In this document: positions 7,894 through 17,568 of the stretch, in pieces
How the letters are laid out: every line of letters begins with the position of its first letter
Position numbering within the stretch: position 1 is the stretch's first letter
Origin: Bacillota bacterium
GTDB lineage: Bacteria > Bacillota > Clostridia > Tissierellales > MES13
NCBI GenBank assembly: GCA_009711785.1
Contig: VENA01000032.1
Coordinates: 1-63,480 of the forward strand
Direction: 5' to 3'
Length of the DNA stretch: 63,480 nucleotides
Program-made: the position numbers and the translations under genes
The notes under the pieces: generated by a model
Told to the model about the DNA's origin: nothing
The model's input: only the letters and a program-made list of their open reading frames with translations
Database searches by the model: none

Positions 7894-7918
7894 CCTCTAA
7901 CCCTTGGTTAGAGGTTTT
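7894..7918 (+). terminator. terminator
   Basis: A 9-bp perfect stem (7894-7902 with 7906-7914), a 3-base loop and TTTT. Confidence 0.85.
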
Positions 7919-7972
7919 CATTGTTATTTATAAGTGTTTTAAATATAATTAATAGTAGAATACTAACTTAGT

Positions 7973-8001
7973 TTGACACAAAGTACTATACTATGTAGAA
8001 T
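7973..8001 (+). promoter_or_regulatory. promoter for the MazG-like/yybS/gdpP/rplI run
   Basis: TTGACA (7973-7978), 17 bases, TAGAAT (7996-8001). A second TATAAT at 8099-8104, close to the start, may be an alternative -10. Confidence 0.6.
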
Positions 8002-8122
8002 TTTAATAAGGCTTATAATAAAGGTTTTTTATTGGTATTAATAGAAAGTATAGTTATAAAAAGTTTTAATAAATTGTGGGGATATTATAATTTTTTGATA
8101 TAATATATTGGGGGGAAGGGAA

Positions 8123-8443
8123 ATGGGATTTAATAATAAAAATGTAGATATAACAAAGAATATTAAGGTGATTGAATGGCTAAAAAGTGAACTATTAACA
8201 ACTGTAGCTTCTTTATTTGATTATTTACTTAAAGGTGCTAAAGAAAGTCAAGAGGCTATACTAGATGTTTTAGCTAATGTTATATTAGTTACTTACCTTT
8301 TAGGAAAAAGGTTGGGTTTGTCCTTTGAAAGTATAGATTCTAAGATTGAAAGTAAGATAAAACTAGGGGTAGTTGAAGATCATAAGATAGAAAAATGGTA
8401 TGGTGATTTAAGTAGATTATTAGAACATTTTAAAAGAAGATAG
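8123..8443 (+). CDS. MazG-like family protein
   Basis: 106 residues from ATG 8123. The TTG at 8108 falls inside the GGGGGGAAGGG Shine-Dalgarno and was rejected. The all-helical pattern with AKESQEAILDVLANVILVTYLLGKRL matches small MazG-like proteins found in Clostridia next to yybS. The full metal-binding EExxE/ExxD set of active MazG pyrophosphatases is not evident, so hydrolase activity is uncertain. The gene lies 12 bp upstream of the yybS-like gene and is probably co-transcribed with it and gdpP. Confidence 0.7.
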   Translation: MGFNNKNVDITKNIKVIEWLKSELLTTVASLFDYLLKGAKESQEAILDVLANVILVTYLLGKRLGLSFESIDSKIESKIKLGVVEDHKIEKWYGDLSRLLEHFKRR

Positions 8444-8455
8444 AGGTGAAAGTTA

Positions 8456-9370
8456 TTGAATTTAAACGATAAAACTAAAAAAGTAACAGAAACAGCAATT
8501 ATTACTGCACTTATGACTATACTTGTAATAATAGGTTTATTTGTTATGCCCATTGCTATTATATTGTTTCCAGTTCCATATATTATTTTAGGAGTAAGGC
8601 ATGATGTTAAATATGGTCTAATATCAATTATAGGTTCAGGTATATTATTAACTATATTAGTTGATATTACAGTTGGAATTTTTATTACACTATTATTAGG
8701 GTTTCTATCAGTAGGACTTTCATATATGATAAGAAAGAAATTTAAAACCTATCAGATAATAACTGGTGGTATAGTGATATCTATAGTTTCTGTAATTATA
8801 ACTATAAATATTATTGCATATATTACAGGTATAAGTGTCGTAGGTCAAGTTGAGTCTTATTTTGCAGAAATGATAAAAGTTGCTCAAGAAGTTGGACTTC
8901 CAAATTCCCAAACAGAACTATTAAAAAATAGAATAGAAACAGCAAAATTGACTATACCGTCTACAATGATCATATTTTCAATTTTTAATACTTATATTAA
9001 CTATTGGGTATCGGTTGCAATATTAAGAAGATTAGGACACAATATACCTAAGATACCTAAGTTTAAATACTTCAGATTGCCAGGAAATGTTGTTACAGGA
9101 TCGTTGGTTATAATTTTATGCACAAGTTTAATATGGTATTTACAAATTCTTTATTATAAAACCATAGCTATCAATGTTATGTCATTACTTATGTTTATAT
9201 TCTTTATACAGGGTATATCTGTTATAATGTATTTATTAGATAAAACAAAACTCAATAGAGTGTTAAAGGTTTTTATTATAATATTTGCTATGTTATACGT
9301 ACCAATAATCGGAATCGTAGGATTCATTGATGCTATATTTGACTTTAGAAAGCTTAGAAAGAATATATAA
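8456..9370 (+). CDS. yybS: YybS-like DUF2232 membrane protein
   Basis: 304 residues, about eight hydrophobic segments, starting at TTG 8456 behind AGAGGTGAA. Features of DUF2232 are the N-terminal ALMTILVIIGLFVMPIAI segment, the VPYIILGVRHDVKYGL turn and a C-terminal IIGIVGFIDAIFDFRKL tail. In B. subtilis and Clostridia yybS precedes gdpP and rplI exactly as here. The fold resembles ECF S components. The molecular function is not known. Confidence 0.85.
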   Translation: MNLNDKTKKVTETAIITALMTILVIIGLFVMPIAIILFPVPYIILGVRHDVKYGLISIIGSGILLTILVDITVGIFITLLLGFLSVGLSYMIRKKFKTYQIITGGIVISIVSVIITINIIAYITGISVVGQVESYFAEMIKVAQEVGLPNSQTELLKNRIETAKLTIPSTMIIFSIFNTYINYWVSVAILRRLGHNIPKIPKFKYFRLPGNVVTGSLVIILCTSLIWYLQILYYKTIAINVMSLLMFIFFIQGISVIMYLLDKTKLNRVLKVFIIIFAMLYVPIIGIVGFIDAIFDFRKLRKNI

Positions 9371-9421
9371 GTGAAAATATAGGTATAATCTAGTAGGGGT
9401 TTTGTTTTTAGGAGGATAAAA

Positions 9422-11422
9422 ATGGCGAACAAAAAAATATTTAAGTTTTTAACATTGAATACTAAAATATATTTATGGATTATTGGTATTTTAATAGGGA
9501 TCTTAGCATTTTATGAACCTAAGATTTCTGCAGTAGGTGTAATAGTTTTAGTATATCTTATATACTATCATTGGAAGAATGTGCACTTGAAAAAGGTTGA
9601 GTGGACTAGATATATAGAGGGTCTTTCTGAAGAATTTGATTCTGCCACTAAGCATGCTTTATTAAATTTACCAATACCTTTTATTATGGTAGAAGTAGAT
9701 GGAACTATAAGTTGGTATAACTCTAAATTTATGGATATTATCGAAAAGAGAGATATCTTAGAAAAAAACATAGGAGATGTTATTCCTAATTTTAGAGTAG
9801 ATGATATTATGGACAATGAAGAGGATATGTTTATTGAAACAACTATAAATGAAAGACATTTCCGTGTACTTTATAATGTGGTTAAACCTAAAGAAGGTTC
9901 TAATAGAGATTATATAATTATGCTTTATTGGATAGATATTACGAGCTTTTCAATTCTTAAAAATAAATATAATGATGAAAAGCTTAATGTTTGTTTAGTA
10001 CAGGTAGATAACTTTGATGAAGTTATTAAGAGCACAGAAGAATCAAAAAGGCCTATTGTTATAGCTGAAATAGATAGAAAATTAAATGTTTTAGCTTCAA
10101 GACTAAAAGGGTTTATAAAAAAGTATGATAATGATAGCTATATAATAGTATTTGAAAATAAATACTTAGAAACTTTAGAAAGTAAAAAGTTTGATATACT
10201 TGATGATATTAGAAGTATAGATAAAGGTAATGATATACCAGTAACATTAAGTATAGGAGTAGGAGTAAATGGTAAGAATCCTTTACAATTATTAGAGTTT
10301 GCTAAAGGAGCTTTAGAAGTTGCTCTAGGTAGAGGAGGAGACCAAGCAGTAGTTAAAAAGATAGATAAATTAAGTTTTTATGGAGGAAAAAGTAAAGCAG
10401 TAGAAAAGAGAACTAAAGTGAAGGCTAGGGTAATAGCCCATGCCTTAAGACAGTTAATAGACCAAGCCGATAAAGTATTTATAATGGGTCATAAAATAGC
10501 TGATATGGACAGTTTTGGTGCTGCTATAGGATTATTAAGAGCTGTTAAAAACAGAGACAAAGAAGGATATATAGTTTTAGAAAAGACTAATCCATCAATA
10601 AAAAATATATATGAAAGAACAAAGAAAGAACACCCCGAGTATTTAAAAAATATATTAACACCAGAGGAAGCGAATTTAAAAGCTAGTGAAGACTCTCTAT
10701 GTATTGTTGTTGATATACATAGGCCCGAGTATACAGAAGCACCAGAGCTATTAGAAACTATAGAGAAAGTGGTTTTAATAGACCATCATAGAAGAGGAGT
10801 AGATTTTATTGAAGATCCAGTCTTAGTGTATCTTGAACCTTATGCATCATCTACTTGTGAACTGGTTACTGAAATATTAAATTATATGGGAGATAAACTT
10901 AATATAGAAAAATTTGAAGCAGAGGCATTATTAGCAGGGATTACTGTAGATACTAAAAATTTTACTTTTAAAACAGGAGTTAGAACCTTTGAGGCAGCTT
11001 CCCTTCTTAGAAGAGCAGGAGCTGATACAACTTCAGTTAGGCAGTTATTTCAAGATGATATTAACACCTTTATAATGAAAGCAGATATAGTTAAAAATGC
11101 TGATATAATAGGTGGTAAGATTGCAATATCTAATATGGAAGATGAAACTAAGGATTCAGTATTAATTGCAGCACAGGCTGCAGATGACTTATTAAATATT
11201 AGTGGTATAACAGCATCCTTTGTTTTAGTTGTTAATGATGGAAGAGTGCATATTAGCGGCAGATCTTTAGGTAAAATTAATGTTCAAGTTATATTAGAAA
11301 AGCTTGGCGGTGGAGGTCATATGACTGTTGCTGGAGCTCAATTAGATGATGTTGACTTAAATAGAGCTAAAGAAATGGTTGAAGAAGCTATAGAAGAATA
11401 TTTTCAGGAGGGTGAAAAATAA
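9422..11422 (+). CDS. gdpP: cyclic-di-AMP phosphodiesterase GdpP
   Basis: 666 residues. Two N-terminal transmembrane helices (about 14-55), a PAS-like domain (about 75-170), a degenerate GGDEF domain (about 175-320, without GGDEF residues), then DHH and DHHA1 domains. DHH-domain motifs seen: [27 protein letters not shown] and D454-H455-H456 (LIDHHRRG); the DHHA1 motif GGGGH is at 629-633. It hydrolyses c-di-AMP, tuning osmotic and cell-wall homeostasis. The TAA stop shares its last A with the rplI ATG, so the two are translationally coupled. Confidence 0.96.
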   Translation: MANKKIFKFLTLNTKIYLWIIGILIGILAFYEPKISAVGVIVLVYLIYYHWKNVHLKKVEWTRYIEGLSEEFDSATKHALLNLPIPFIMVEVDGTISWYNSKFMDIIEKRDILEKNIGDVIPNFRVDDIMDNEEDMFIETTINERHFRVLYNVVKPKEGSNRDYIIMLYWIDITSFSILKNKYNDEKLNVCLVQVDNFDEVIKSTEESKRPIVIAEIDRKLNVLASRLKGFIKKYDNDSYIIVFENKYLETLESKKFDILDDIRSIDKGNDIPVTLSIGVGVNGKNPLQLLEFAKGALEVALGRGGDQAVVKKIDKLSFYGGKSKAVEKRTKVKARVIAHALRQLIDQADKVFIMGHKIADMDSFGAAIGLLRAVKNRDKEGYIVLEKTNPSIKNIYERTKKEHPEYLKNILTPEEANLKASEDSLCIVVDIHRPEYTEAPELLETIEKVVLIDHHRRGVDFIEDPVLVYLEPYASSTCELVTEILNYMGDKLNIEKFEAEALLAGITVDTKNFTFKTGVRTFEAASLLRRAGADTTSVRQLFQDDINTFIMKADIVKNADIIGGKIAISNMEDETKDSVLIAAQAADDLLNISGITASFVLVVNDGRVHISGRSLGKINVQVILEKLGGGGHMTVAGAQLDDVDLNRAKEMVEEAIEEYFQEGEK

Positions 11423-11868
11423 TGCAAATAGTTTTATTAGAAGATGTTAAAGGATTAGGAAAAAAAGGGGAGATAGTAAAGTCTAAAGATGGTTATGCAA
11501 GGAATTACTTGTTTCCTAAAGGTTTAGCTAAGGAAGCTACTAAAGGTAATGTTAAAGAGGTTAAGGAAAAGAAAAAGGCAAAGAAGTTAAAAAAGAAAGA
11601 AGAATTAGCTAAGGCTAAAGAATTAGCTTCAAAAATAGAAGATATATCTGTTGAATTAAAAAGTAAAGCAGGGGAAAATGGAAAATTATTTGGATCTGTA
11701 ACAACTAAAGATATTGCTAAAGCACTTAAAAAACAACATAATATTAAAGTAGATAAAAGAAAAATAGTATTAGATAATAATATAAAAAGTTTAGGGGCTA
11801 CCTTTGTAGAGGTTAAAGTGTACCCAGAAATATCTGCAAAACTAAAAGTTAAAGTTGTAGGGAAGTAA
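11422..11868 (+). CDS. rplI: 50S ribosomal protein L9
   Basis: 148 residues, full length. The N-terminal domain begins [19 protein letters not shown] and has [15 protein letters not shown] long lysine-rich connecting helix (about 45-75) leads to the C-terminal rRNA-binding domain with [16 protein letters not shown]. The start overlaps the gdpP stop by one base. Confidence 0.97.
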   Translation: MQIVLLEDVKGLGKKGEIVKSKDGYARNYLFPKGLAKEATKGNVKEVKEKKKAKKLKKKEELAKAKELASKIEDISVELKSKAGENGKLFGSVTTKDIAKALKKQHNIKVDKRKIVLDNNIKSLGATFVEVKVYPEISAKLKVKVVGK

Positions 11869-11873
11869 TATAA

Positions 11874-11892
11874 GGCGGCCTATTTGGCCGCC
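11874..11892 (+). other. GC-rich hairpin between rplI and dnaB
   Basis: A perfect 7-bp all-GC stem (11874-11880 with 11886-11892) and a 5-base loop without a T run. It is likely an RNA-processing or stability element that separates ribosomal protein and helicase expression, rather than a full terminator. Confidence 0.5.
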
Positions 11893-11923
11893 ATAACTAT
11901 ATATAGAATTTGAGGTGTAAAAT

Positions 11924-13267
11924 ATGGAAGATAAATTACAATCCTTAGGTAAAATTCCTCCCCATAATCTAGAAGCAGAACAATCTGTATTAGGTTCTAT
12001 GGTACTTGATAAGGATGCGATAATTACAGCAACTGAAATTATTGCACCTGAGGATTTTTATAAAGAAGCGAATAAAGAAATATATGAATCTATTTTATCT
12101 TTATATAATAGAAATGAACCAGTAGATTTAATTACTTTATCTGAGGAACTTAAAAAAAGAGATACACTAGAGGCTATAGGAGGGGTTTCATATCTTGCTA
12201 ATCTTTCAGAAGGTGTTTCTACAACAGCAAATGCTAAATACTATTGTGAAATAGTTGAGGAGAAATCCATACTTAGAAGGCTAATAAAAGCTTCTAATGA
12301 AATAATGGCTGATGGGTATAAGGATGACAAAGAAGTAAATAATGTTATTGAAATGGCCGAAAAGAAAATCTTTGATATAACCCAGAGAAAGAGTAATGAA
12401 GGATTTACTCCTATAAAAAATGTTTTAATGGAAACTTTAGATCAAATAGAAATGATGGCAGATAATGAAGATGGAATAACCGGTCTTTCCACAGGATTTA
12501 TTGATTTGGATAGAAAAACTTCAGGTTTACAGAAATCTGATTTAATATTAGTAGCAGCAAGACCATCTATGGGTAAATCAGCTTTTACAGTTAATATAGC
12601 ACAAAATTGTGCATTAAAAAGCGACGCATCTGTGGCAATATTTAGTTTGGAGATGTCTAATGGTCAAATTGTACAACGTATGCTTAGTTCTGAGGCTCAT
12701 GTTGAGCTACAAAAGATAAGAAATGGTACTTTGACAGATGAAGAGTGGGCTAGATTAGGTAGAGCAATGGGGCCATTAGGACAAGCAAAAATATTTATTG
12801 ATGATACACCGGCTATAACTTTAAATGAGATGAAAGCAAAATGTAGAAGGTTAAAAATAGAACATGGTTTAGATCTTATATTAATTGACTATTTACAACT
12901 TATGTCAGGGGATGGAAAAAATGAAAATAGACAGCAAGAAATTTCAACAATTTCCCGTGGATTAAAAGGTCTTGCCAGAGAGATGGATTGTCCTGTATTG
13001 TCATTATCTCAGCTATCAAGAGCTCCAGAGCTTAGAGCTGACCATAGACCTATAATGTCTGACTTAAGAGAATCAGGGGCTATTGAGCAGGATGCAGACG
13101 TTGTTATGATGCTTTATAGAGATGAGTATTATAACCCAGATACAGAAAAGAAAAATATAGGGGAAGTAATTATAACAAAACAACGTAATGGTCCTACAGG
13201 AACGGTAGAACTTGTATTTATGGGTCAGTATACTAAGTTCTTAAATATGGAAAAGTATAGAGATTAA
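11924..13267 (+). CDS. dnaB: replicative DNA helicase DnaB
   Basis: 447 residues, normal length. The N-terminal primase-interacting domain (PPHNLEAEQSVLGSMVLD) is followed by the RecA-like domain with Walker A at 213-219 (RPSMGKS, K218), the IFSLEMS motif, Walker B LILIDYLQLM, and the loop containing DLRESGAIEQDADVV. It is the hexameric helicase of the fork (DnaC in Bacillus nomenclature). A loader gene (DnaI-like) and DnaD lie at 22-24 kb. Shine-Dalgarno GAGGTG. Confidence 0.97.
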   Translation: MEDKLQSLGKIPPHNLEAEQSVLGSMVLDKDAIITATEIIAPEDFYKEANKEIYESILSLYNRNEPVDLITLSEELKKRDTLEAIGGVSYLANLSEGVSTTANAKYYCEIVEEKSILRRLIKASNEIMADGYKDDKEVNNVIEMAEKKIFDITQRKSNEGFTPIKNVLMETLDQIEMMADNEDGITGLSTGFIDLDRKTSGLQKSDLILVAARPSMGKSAFTVNIAQNCALKSDASVAIFSLEMSNGQIVQRMLSSEAHVELQKIRNGTLTDEEWARLGRAMGPLGQAKIFIDDTPAITLNEMKAKCRRLKIEHGLDLILIDYLQLMSGDGKNENRQQEISTISRGLKGLAREMDCPVLSLSQLSRAPELRADHRPIMSDLRESGAIEQDADVVMMLYRDEYYNPDTEKKNIGEVIITKQRNGPTGTVELVFMGQYTKFLNMEKYRD

Positions 13268-13376
13268 TTTTTACCTTAAATTTCTAAGTTTATTTTTGTT
13301 ATTTATTAATAGGTATGGGTATATAACAAATAGCGAATAATAAATAATAATATGAACATAAATCAGGAGGTAGAAA

Positions 13377-14585
13377 ATGGATAGAACAAAAGTTTTAAAT
13401 GTTACAGATGATGTTAAATGGATAGGAATTTTAGATCCGGATTTAGTTACATTTGATGTTGTAATGGAAACTGAATACGGAACGACTTATAACTCGTACT
13501 TTATTGATGCAGATAAAAAAACTATAGTTGAGACTTCTAAGGAAAAATTTAAAGATGAGTATTTAGAAAAAGTAAAAAGTGTAGTAGACCCTGAAGAAAT
13601 TGAATATATAGTTTTAGACCATACAGAACCAGACCATTCAGGTAACTTAAGGCATTTATTAAGAATTGCTCCTAATGCAACAGTCGTTGCATCAAAGGCG
13701 GCTATTGCCTTTTTAAAAAATATAGTAGACATAGAATTCGATTATAAAATAATAAAACATGGAGATACTTTAGATTTAGGAAATAAAACACTTAAATTTA
13801 TATCAGCTCCATTTTTACATTGGCCAGACTCTTTTTATACCTATTTAGAGGAAGATAATATTTTATTTACATGTGACTCCTTTGGATGTCATTTCTGTGA
13901 TGAAAGAATGTTTGATGATAAAGTAGATAACTTTGATGATGCATTTAAGTATTATTTTGATGTTATATTAAAACCCTTTAGTAATTATATGTTAGAAGCA
14001 ATAGAAAAAATTAAAGATTTAGATATTGATATAATATGTCCTGGTCATGGACCAATCTTAAGAGAGAATTGGGAGAAATATGTTAGACTTTCAGAGGAAT
14101 TAGCAAGGCCTAATAAGAAACATGAAAAACATAAAGTGTTTATACCTTATGTATCAGCCTATGGAAACACAGCAAAAATGGCTGAAGAGATAGCTGAGGG
14201 TGTAAAAGAAGCAGGAGATATAGATGTTGAGGTAATGGATATAGAAATGACTGAGGCAAGTGTATTAGAAGAAAAAATAGAACATCATACTGCTTTTATG
14301 ATAGGATGCCCTACTATAAATAAGAATATATTAATGCCAATATATAAGTTTTTTGCAATATTAAACCCAATAACTAATAAGGGTAAAATGGGTGCTGCTT
14401 TTGGCTCCTTTGGTTGGAGTGGAGAAGGAGTAAAGATGATTGAAGATAATCTTAAAAACCATAAGATAAAAGTACCTCTAAAGGGACTTAAAAGCACTTT
14501 TGTTCCCTATGAAGAGAGTCTTTCTAAATGTAGAGAATTTGGAAAAGAATTTGGTCAAAAACTTATAGAAGAAAATAAATTATAA
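13377..14585 (+). CDS. fprA: A-type flavodiiron protein (FprA), O2/NO reductase
   Basis: 402 residues. N-terminal metallo-beta-lactamase-like domain with di-iron ligands H82-x-E84-x-D86-H87 (HTEPDH), H148 (APFLHWPDS), D167 (TCDSFGCH) and a C-terminal His (CPGHGP). The C-terminal flavodoxin domain from about residue 255 carries the FMN loop [10 protein letters not shown]. It reduces oxygen to water (or NO to N2O) in anaerobes using rubredoxin or a similar donor. It is a monocistronic gene with AGGAGG and a strong terminator. It supports an anaerobic host. Confidence 0.95.
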   Translation: MDRTKVLNVTDDVKWIGILDPDLVTFDVVMETEYGTTYNSYFIDADKKTIVETSKEKFKDEYLEKVKSVVDPEEIEYIVLDHTEPDHSGNLRHLLRIAPNATVVASKAAIAFLKNIVDIEFDYKIIKHGDTLDLGNKTLKFISAPFLHWPDSFYTYLEEDNILFTCDSFGCHFCDERMFDDKVDNFDDAFKYYFDVILKPFSNYMLEAIEKIKDLDIDIICPGHGPILRENWEKYVRLSEELARPNKKHEKHKVFIPYVSAYGNTAKMAEEIAEGVKEAGDIDVEVMDIEMTEASVLEEKIEHHTAFMIGCPTINKNILMPIYKFFAILNPITNKGKMGAAFGSFGWSGEGVKMIEDNLKNHKIKVPLKGLKSTFVPYEESLSKCREFGKEFGQKLIEENKL

Positions 14586-14590
14586 ATAAA

Positions 14591-14628
14591 AGTTGTGGTT
14601 GAACTTATTCAACCACAGCTTTTTATTT
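14591..14628 (+). terminator. terminator after fprA
   Basis: A 13-bp stem with one wobble (14591-14603 with 14608-14620), a 4-base loop and TTTTATTT. Confidence 0.92.
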
Positions 14629-14708
14629 CATAAAATATAGAAATTTAATCATACATAATATATAATTTATATAGAATAATAATAAAATTATTATGTGGAG
14701 GAATATCT

Positions 14709-15356
14709 ATGTATGTAGGGGTTAGTAAAAACATAAAAATAAGAGAACTTCAAATAAATGATGTATATGGCATGTTAAATTGGGGTAAGCATGAAAGCCC
14801 TTTATTTGAAGATTATAACTTTCCTAAATTAAATGACAATGAGATTGAGCTTTGGTATAAAATAAAAACAAAGAAGAAAAATAAGAAATGTTTTGCTATA
14901 ATTACTGACAATAATAACATAATAGGATATTTGACCATAAGAAAAATTAAAAGGTTTAGAAAAAAAGCTACATTAGGCATTGTATTTGATCCAAATTTTA
15001 TGAATAAGGGATACGGTACCGAAACATTAAATATTTTTTTAGATTATTATTTTAATGTTTTGAACATGAAGAAAATGATATTAGAAGTTGCTAAATTTAA
15101 TAAAAGAGCTTTTAAATGTTATAAAAAATGTGGTTTTAATAAATATAATAAATATAATAAAAAGATAGAAAATCAAGAAATTGATATTTTTGGTGATGAT
15201 TATTATAAAAGTATAAGAGATTGTTTTATTATTAAGAATGGATATACACATACGATTTATTATAAAATGAGAATATATAGTGATGAATTTAATCAAAATA
15301 AGCATAAATATCATAAAAATGTGAATACAAATGTGGATATGTGGAAAAGTTCATAG
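14709..15356 (+). CDS. GNAT-family N-acetyltransferase
   Basis: 215 residues with Shine-Dalgarno GGAGG. Residues 10-150 follow the GNAT fold: N-terminal IKIRELQINDVYGM, the IIGYLTIRKI beta strand, the acetyl-CoA loop PNFMNKGYGTETLN (Q/R-x-x-G-x-G/A type), and the late helix FNKRAFKCYKKCGF. It is most like RimJ/RimL-type transferases. The final 60 residues are unusually rich in K, N and Y and have no counterpart in the minimal fold. The substrate is unknown. It lies alone, and its 3' end overlaps a cluster of DnaA-box-like sequences. Confidence 0.8.
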   Translation: MYVGVSKNIKIRELQINDVYGMLNWGKHESPLFEDYNFPKLNDNEIELWYKIKTKKKNKKCFAIITDNNNIIGYLTIRKIKRFRKKATLGIVFDPNFMNKGYGTETLNIFLDYYFNVLNMKKMILEVAKFNKRAFKCYKKCGFNKYNKYNKKIENQEIDIFGDDYYKSIRDCFIIKNGYTHTIYYKMRIYSDEFNQNKHKYHKNVNTNVDMWKSS

Positions 15357-15387
15357 AAAAACATACAATATATTGATGTTATCCACA
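15332..15387. promoter_or_regulatory. cluster of three DnaA-box-like 9-mers
   Basis: TGTGGATAT (15332-15340), TGTGGAAAA (15340-15348, sharing one base) and a perfect TTATCCACA (15379-15387, opposite orientation) lie within 56 bp at the end of the GNAT gene and in the gap after it. The first two differ by one base each from TGTGGATAA. No AT-rich unwinding region with more boxes is seen, so this is a small binding cluster rather than oriC. Confidence 0.5.
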
Positions 15388-15417
15388 GGGCAAGCACTTT
15401 ATAATGTACAATAACAG

Positions 15418-15446
15418 AAACTGTGTCATTAATGACACGGTTTTTT
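15418..15446 (+). terminator. terminator after GNAT gene
   Basis: A 12-13-bp near-palindromic stem centred at 15430/15431 with one wobble, then TTTTTT. Confidence 0.75.
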
Positions 15447-15880
15447 AGTTAAAAAAATTAAATAGAATATTCGTTATTAAAATAGCTTTGAAAAAATGCA
15501 TTTTATTATACTATTTTCCCCTTAATGTAAATGGTAAATATAATAAAGACACTTTATTTGAAAATAAGCGGCTTCGGCCGCTTAAATTTTTTTCTAAGGC
15601 CGATAACTATGTAATAATAATCAATAAACCATGGGATATTGAATTTCTGGAATGTGAGAGAAGAAGTATTCAAAATCAAACAAAATAATGAAAAATAAGA
15701 GATATAATATTAGAAAAATATTAAACTAAGGGGACAGGGCTATGGGATTAAATTAATAAAAAATATTACTGATTTAAGATATATCAGGGATAAATTATAA
15801 CTACAATGGATTTAATTAAATTTAGAAAAAATATACCTTATAGTTATATTAGAATATTGATATAATAATAATGTAGATTC
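15447..15880. other. gene-poor gap with a UUCG-loop hairpin
   Basis: No convincing gene. A perfect 7-bp stem (15566-15572 with 15577-15583) closes a TTCG loop and is followed by AAA and seven Ts. A terminator in the middle of nothing implies an unannotated short transcript reading into it from about 15450-15560. A 66-codon reading frame at 15488-15688 runs through the terminator and has no ribosome site, so it was rejected. Confidence 0.4.
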
Positions 15881-15886
15881 AGAGTC

Positions 15887-15926
15887 TTACGAATATTTAT
15901 TTATACATACAAAAAAACATTCGTAA
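15887..15926 (+). promoter_or_regulatory. PurBox-like inverted pair upstream of purA
   Basis: TTACGAAT at 15887-15894 and its exact inverse ATTCGTAA at 15919-15926, 24 bases apart. Extended, both arms read TTACGAATRTTTWT, containing CGAAYRTT as in Firmicute PurR boxes (B. subtilis core CCGAACWW, also used as inverted pairs). A third half-site-like CACGAACA occurs in reverse at 15971-15978. Confidence 0.55.
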
Positions 15927-15931
15927 TTTTA

Positions 15932-15960
15932 TTGACTAATAATTGTATATTTGATAATAT
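15932..15960 (+). promoter_or_regulatory. purA promoter
   Basis: TTGACT (15932-15937), 17 bases, TAATAT (15955-15960), immediately downstream of the PurBox-like pair. TATAAT at 15979-15984 is an alternative -10. Confidence 0.55.
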
Positions 15961-16032
15961 TAACAGTGGTTGTTCGTGTATAATAATGAAAAATAAATTA
16001 TAATTAAAATATATATTAAAGGAGAGATTTTT

Positions 16033-17319
16033 ATGTCAACTCTCGTTGTATTAGGAGCCCAATGGGGCGATGAGGGAAAAGGAAAAATAACAGATTATTT
16101 ATCAGAAAAAGCTGACATAGTGGCAAGATATCAAGGTGGAGATAATGCCGGACATACTGTGGAAATAGGTGATGCACAATATAAACTTCATCTTATACCA
16201 TCAGGTATTTTTTATGAAGATAAAATTTCAATAATAGGAAATGGCGTTGTAATAAATCCTAAGTCTATTTTAAAGGAAATAAAGTATTTAAATGATTTAG
16301 GAGTAAAAACAGATAATCTTAGAATAAGTGATAGAGCCCATATTATTTTTCCATACCATATAAAATTAGATGAACTTAAGGAAAAGAGAAGAGGAAAATC
16401 TAAAATAGGAACAACAGTAAAGGGAATAGGACCATGCTATAAGGACAAAGTTGAACGTACAGGCATAAGAATGTGTGATGTTTTCTATCCTGATACTTTA
16501 GAAGAAAAATTAAGATATAATATTAAAGAAAAAAACGAAATGATAGAGAAGTTATATAGTGAAAAAGGCTTAGATGAAGATAGTGTAGTAAAGGAATATA
16601 TGGAATATCTAGAAATACTTAAAAAGTATATTGTGGATACTTCAGTTGTAATTAATGAAGCGATGGATGAAGGTAAAAAAGTATTATTTGAAGGTGCTCA
16701 GGGGACTTTACTTGATATAGATTTTGGAACTTACCCATATCTTACATCTTCACACCCAATCTCTGGTGGAGTTCCTATTGGTGTTGGAATAAGTCCTTTT
16801 AACTTAAAAGGAGCTATTGGTGTTGTAAAAGCTTATACAACTAGGGTAGGTAAAGGACCATTCCCAACAGAATTATTTGATGATACGGGTGATGAGCTTA
16901 GGGATAAAGGTCATGAATATGGTACAACAACAGGAAGACCTAGAAGATGTGGATGGTTAGATCTTGTAATGGTTAAATATGCAGCTAGAATTAATGGACT
17001 TACATCAATGGTTATTACAAAGCTTGATACTTTAGCAGGTTTTGAAAAACTTAAGATATGTACCGGTTATGAATTAGACGGAGAAGTGATTAAAGATTTC
17101 CCTTCTAGTTTAAAAACATTGGCAAGATGTAAACCTATATACGAAGAACTTGATGGATGGACAGAAGAAGAAATGGAAGGCGCTAAAACATATGAAGCAT
17201 TACCAGATAATGCAAAGAAATATTTAAAGAGAATAGAAGAGTTAACAAATGTTGAAATTGCTTTAGTATCTGTAGGACCTAAAAGAAGTGAAACTATAGT
17301 TATAAAAGATATATTTTAA
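16033..17319 (+). CDS. purA: adenylosuccinate synthetase
   Basis: 428 residues, full length. Signatures: VVLGAQWGDEGKGKITDYL (GTP/IMP-binding P-loop with catalytic Asp), GGDNAGHTV with the catalytic histidine, the KGIGPCYKDKVERTGIR block, FEGAQGTLLDIDFGTYPY, and GTTTGRPRRCGWLD. It converts IMP and aspartate to adenylosuccinate with GTP, the committed step to AMP. ATG 16033 with AAAGGAGAG. It is a single-gene unit, probably under purine control through the inverted PurBox-like pair. Confidence 0.97.
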   Translation: MSTLVVLGAQWGDEGKGKITDYLSEKADIVARYQGGDNAGHTVEIGDAQYKLHLIPSGIFYEDKISIIGNGVVINPKSILKEIKYLNDLGVKTDNLRISDRAHIIFPYHIKLDELKEKRRGKSKIGTTVKGIGPCYKDKVERTGIRMCDVFYPDTLEEKLRYNIKEKNEMIEKLYSEKGLDEDSVVKEYMEYLEILKKYIVDTSVVINEAMDEGKKVLFEGAQGTLLDIDFGTYPYLTSSHPISGGVPIGVGISPFNLKGAIGVVKAYTTRVGKGPFPTELFDDTGDELRDKGHEYGTTTGRPRRCGWLDLVMVKYAARINGLTSMVITKLDTLAGFEKLKICTGYELDGEVIKDFPSSLKTLARCKPIYEELDGWTEEEMEGAKTYEALPDNAKKYLKRIEELTNVEIALVSVGPKRSETIVIKDIF

Positions 17320-17325
17320 ATAAAC

Positions 17326-17348
17326 GCCAGCTAAATAGCTGGCTTTTT
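17326..17348 (+). terminator. terminator after purA
   Basis: A 7-bp perfect stem (17326-17332 with 17337-17343), loop AAAT and five Ts. Confidence 0.85.
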
Positions 17349-17568
17349 ACATTTTTTTAGAAATATTAAAAAATAAAAAGAAAAAAGGAGGAATATTTTT
17401 GCTTTTATTGAAATGTATAAATATATTAGAAATGTATGGTTGAATTGGCATTTTTATTTAAAGTACGGGAAAACGTTTGCCATGCACAATTATACATTTT
17501 AAATTAAAAAAAGGAGGTGCAAAAATAATAGTAAAAATCAAAAAAATTTAAAGGGGGATGCTAAAATA
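17349..17568 (+). other. OPT leader with two orphan ribosome-binding sites and a 14-codon ORF
   Basis: AAAAAGGAGG at 17383-17392 precedes TTG 17399, which opens a 14-codon frame ending TGA 17441-17443. A second perfect AAAGGAGGTG near 17510-17520 is followed by no ATG, GTG or TTG in a useful frame. The third site (AAAGGGGGA) serves the OPT gene. TGGCA and TGCCA arms around 17446-17482 could pair. This may be a translated regulatory leader or the remains of a small gene. Confidence 0.35.

Noticed and set aside
15488..15688. 66-codon frame between the GNAT gene and purA
   Set aside because: No ribosome site, and a UUCG-loop terminator lies in its middle.
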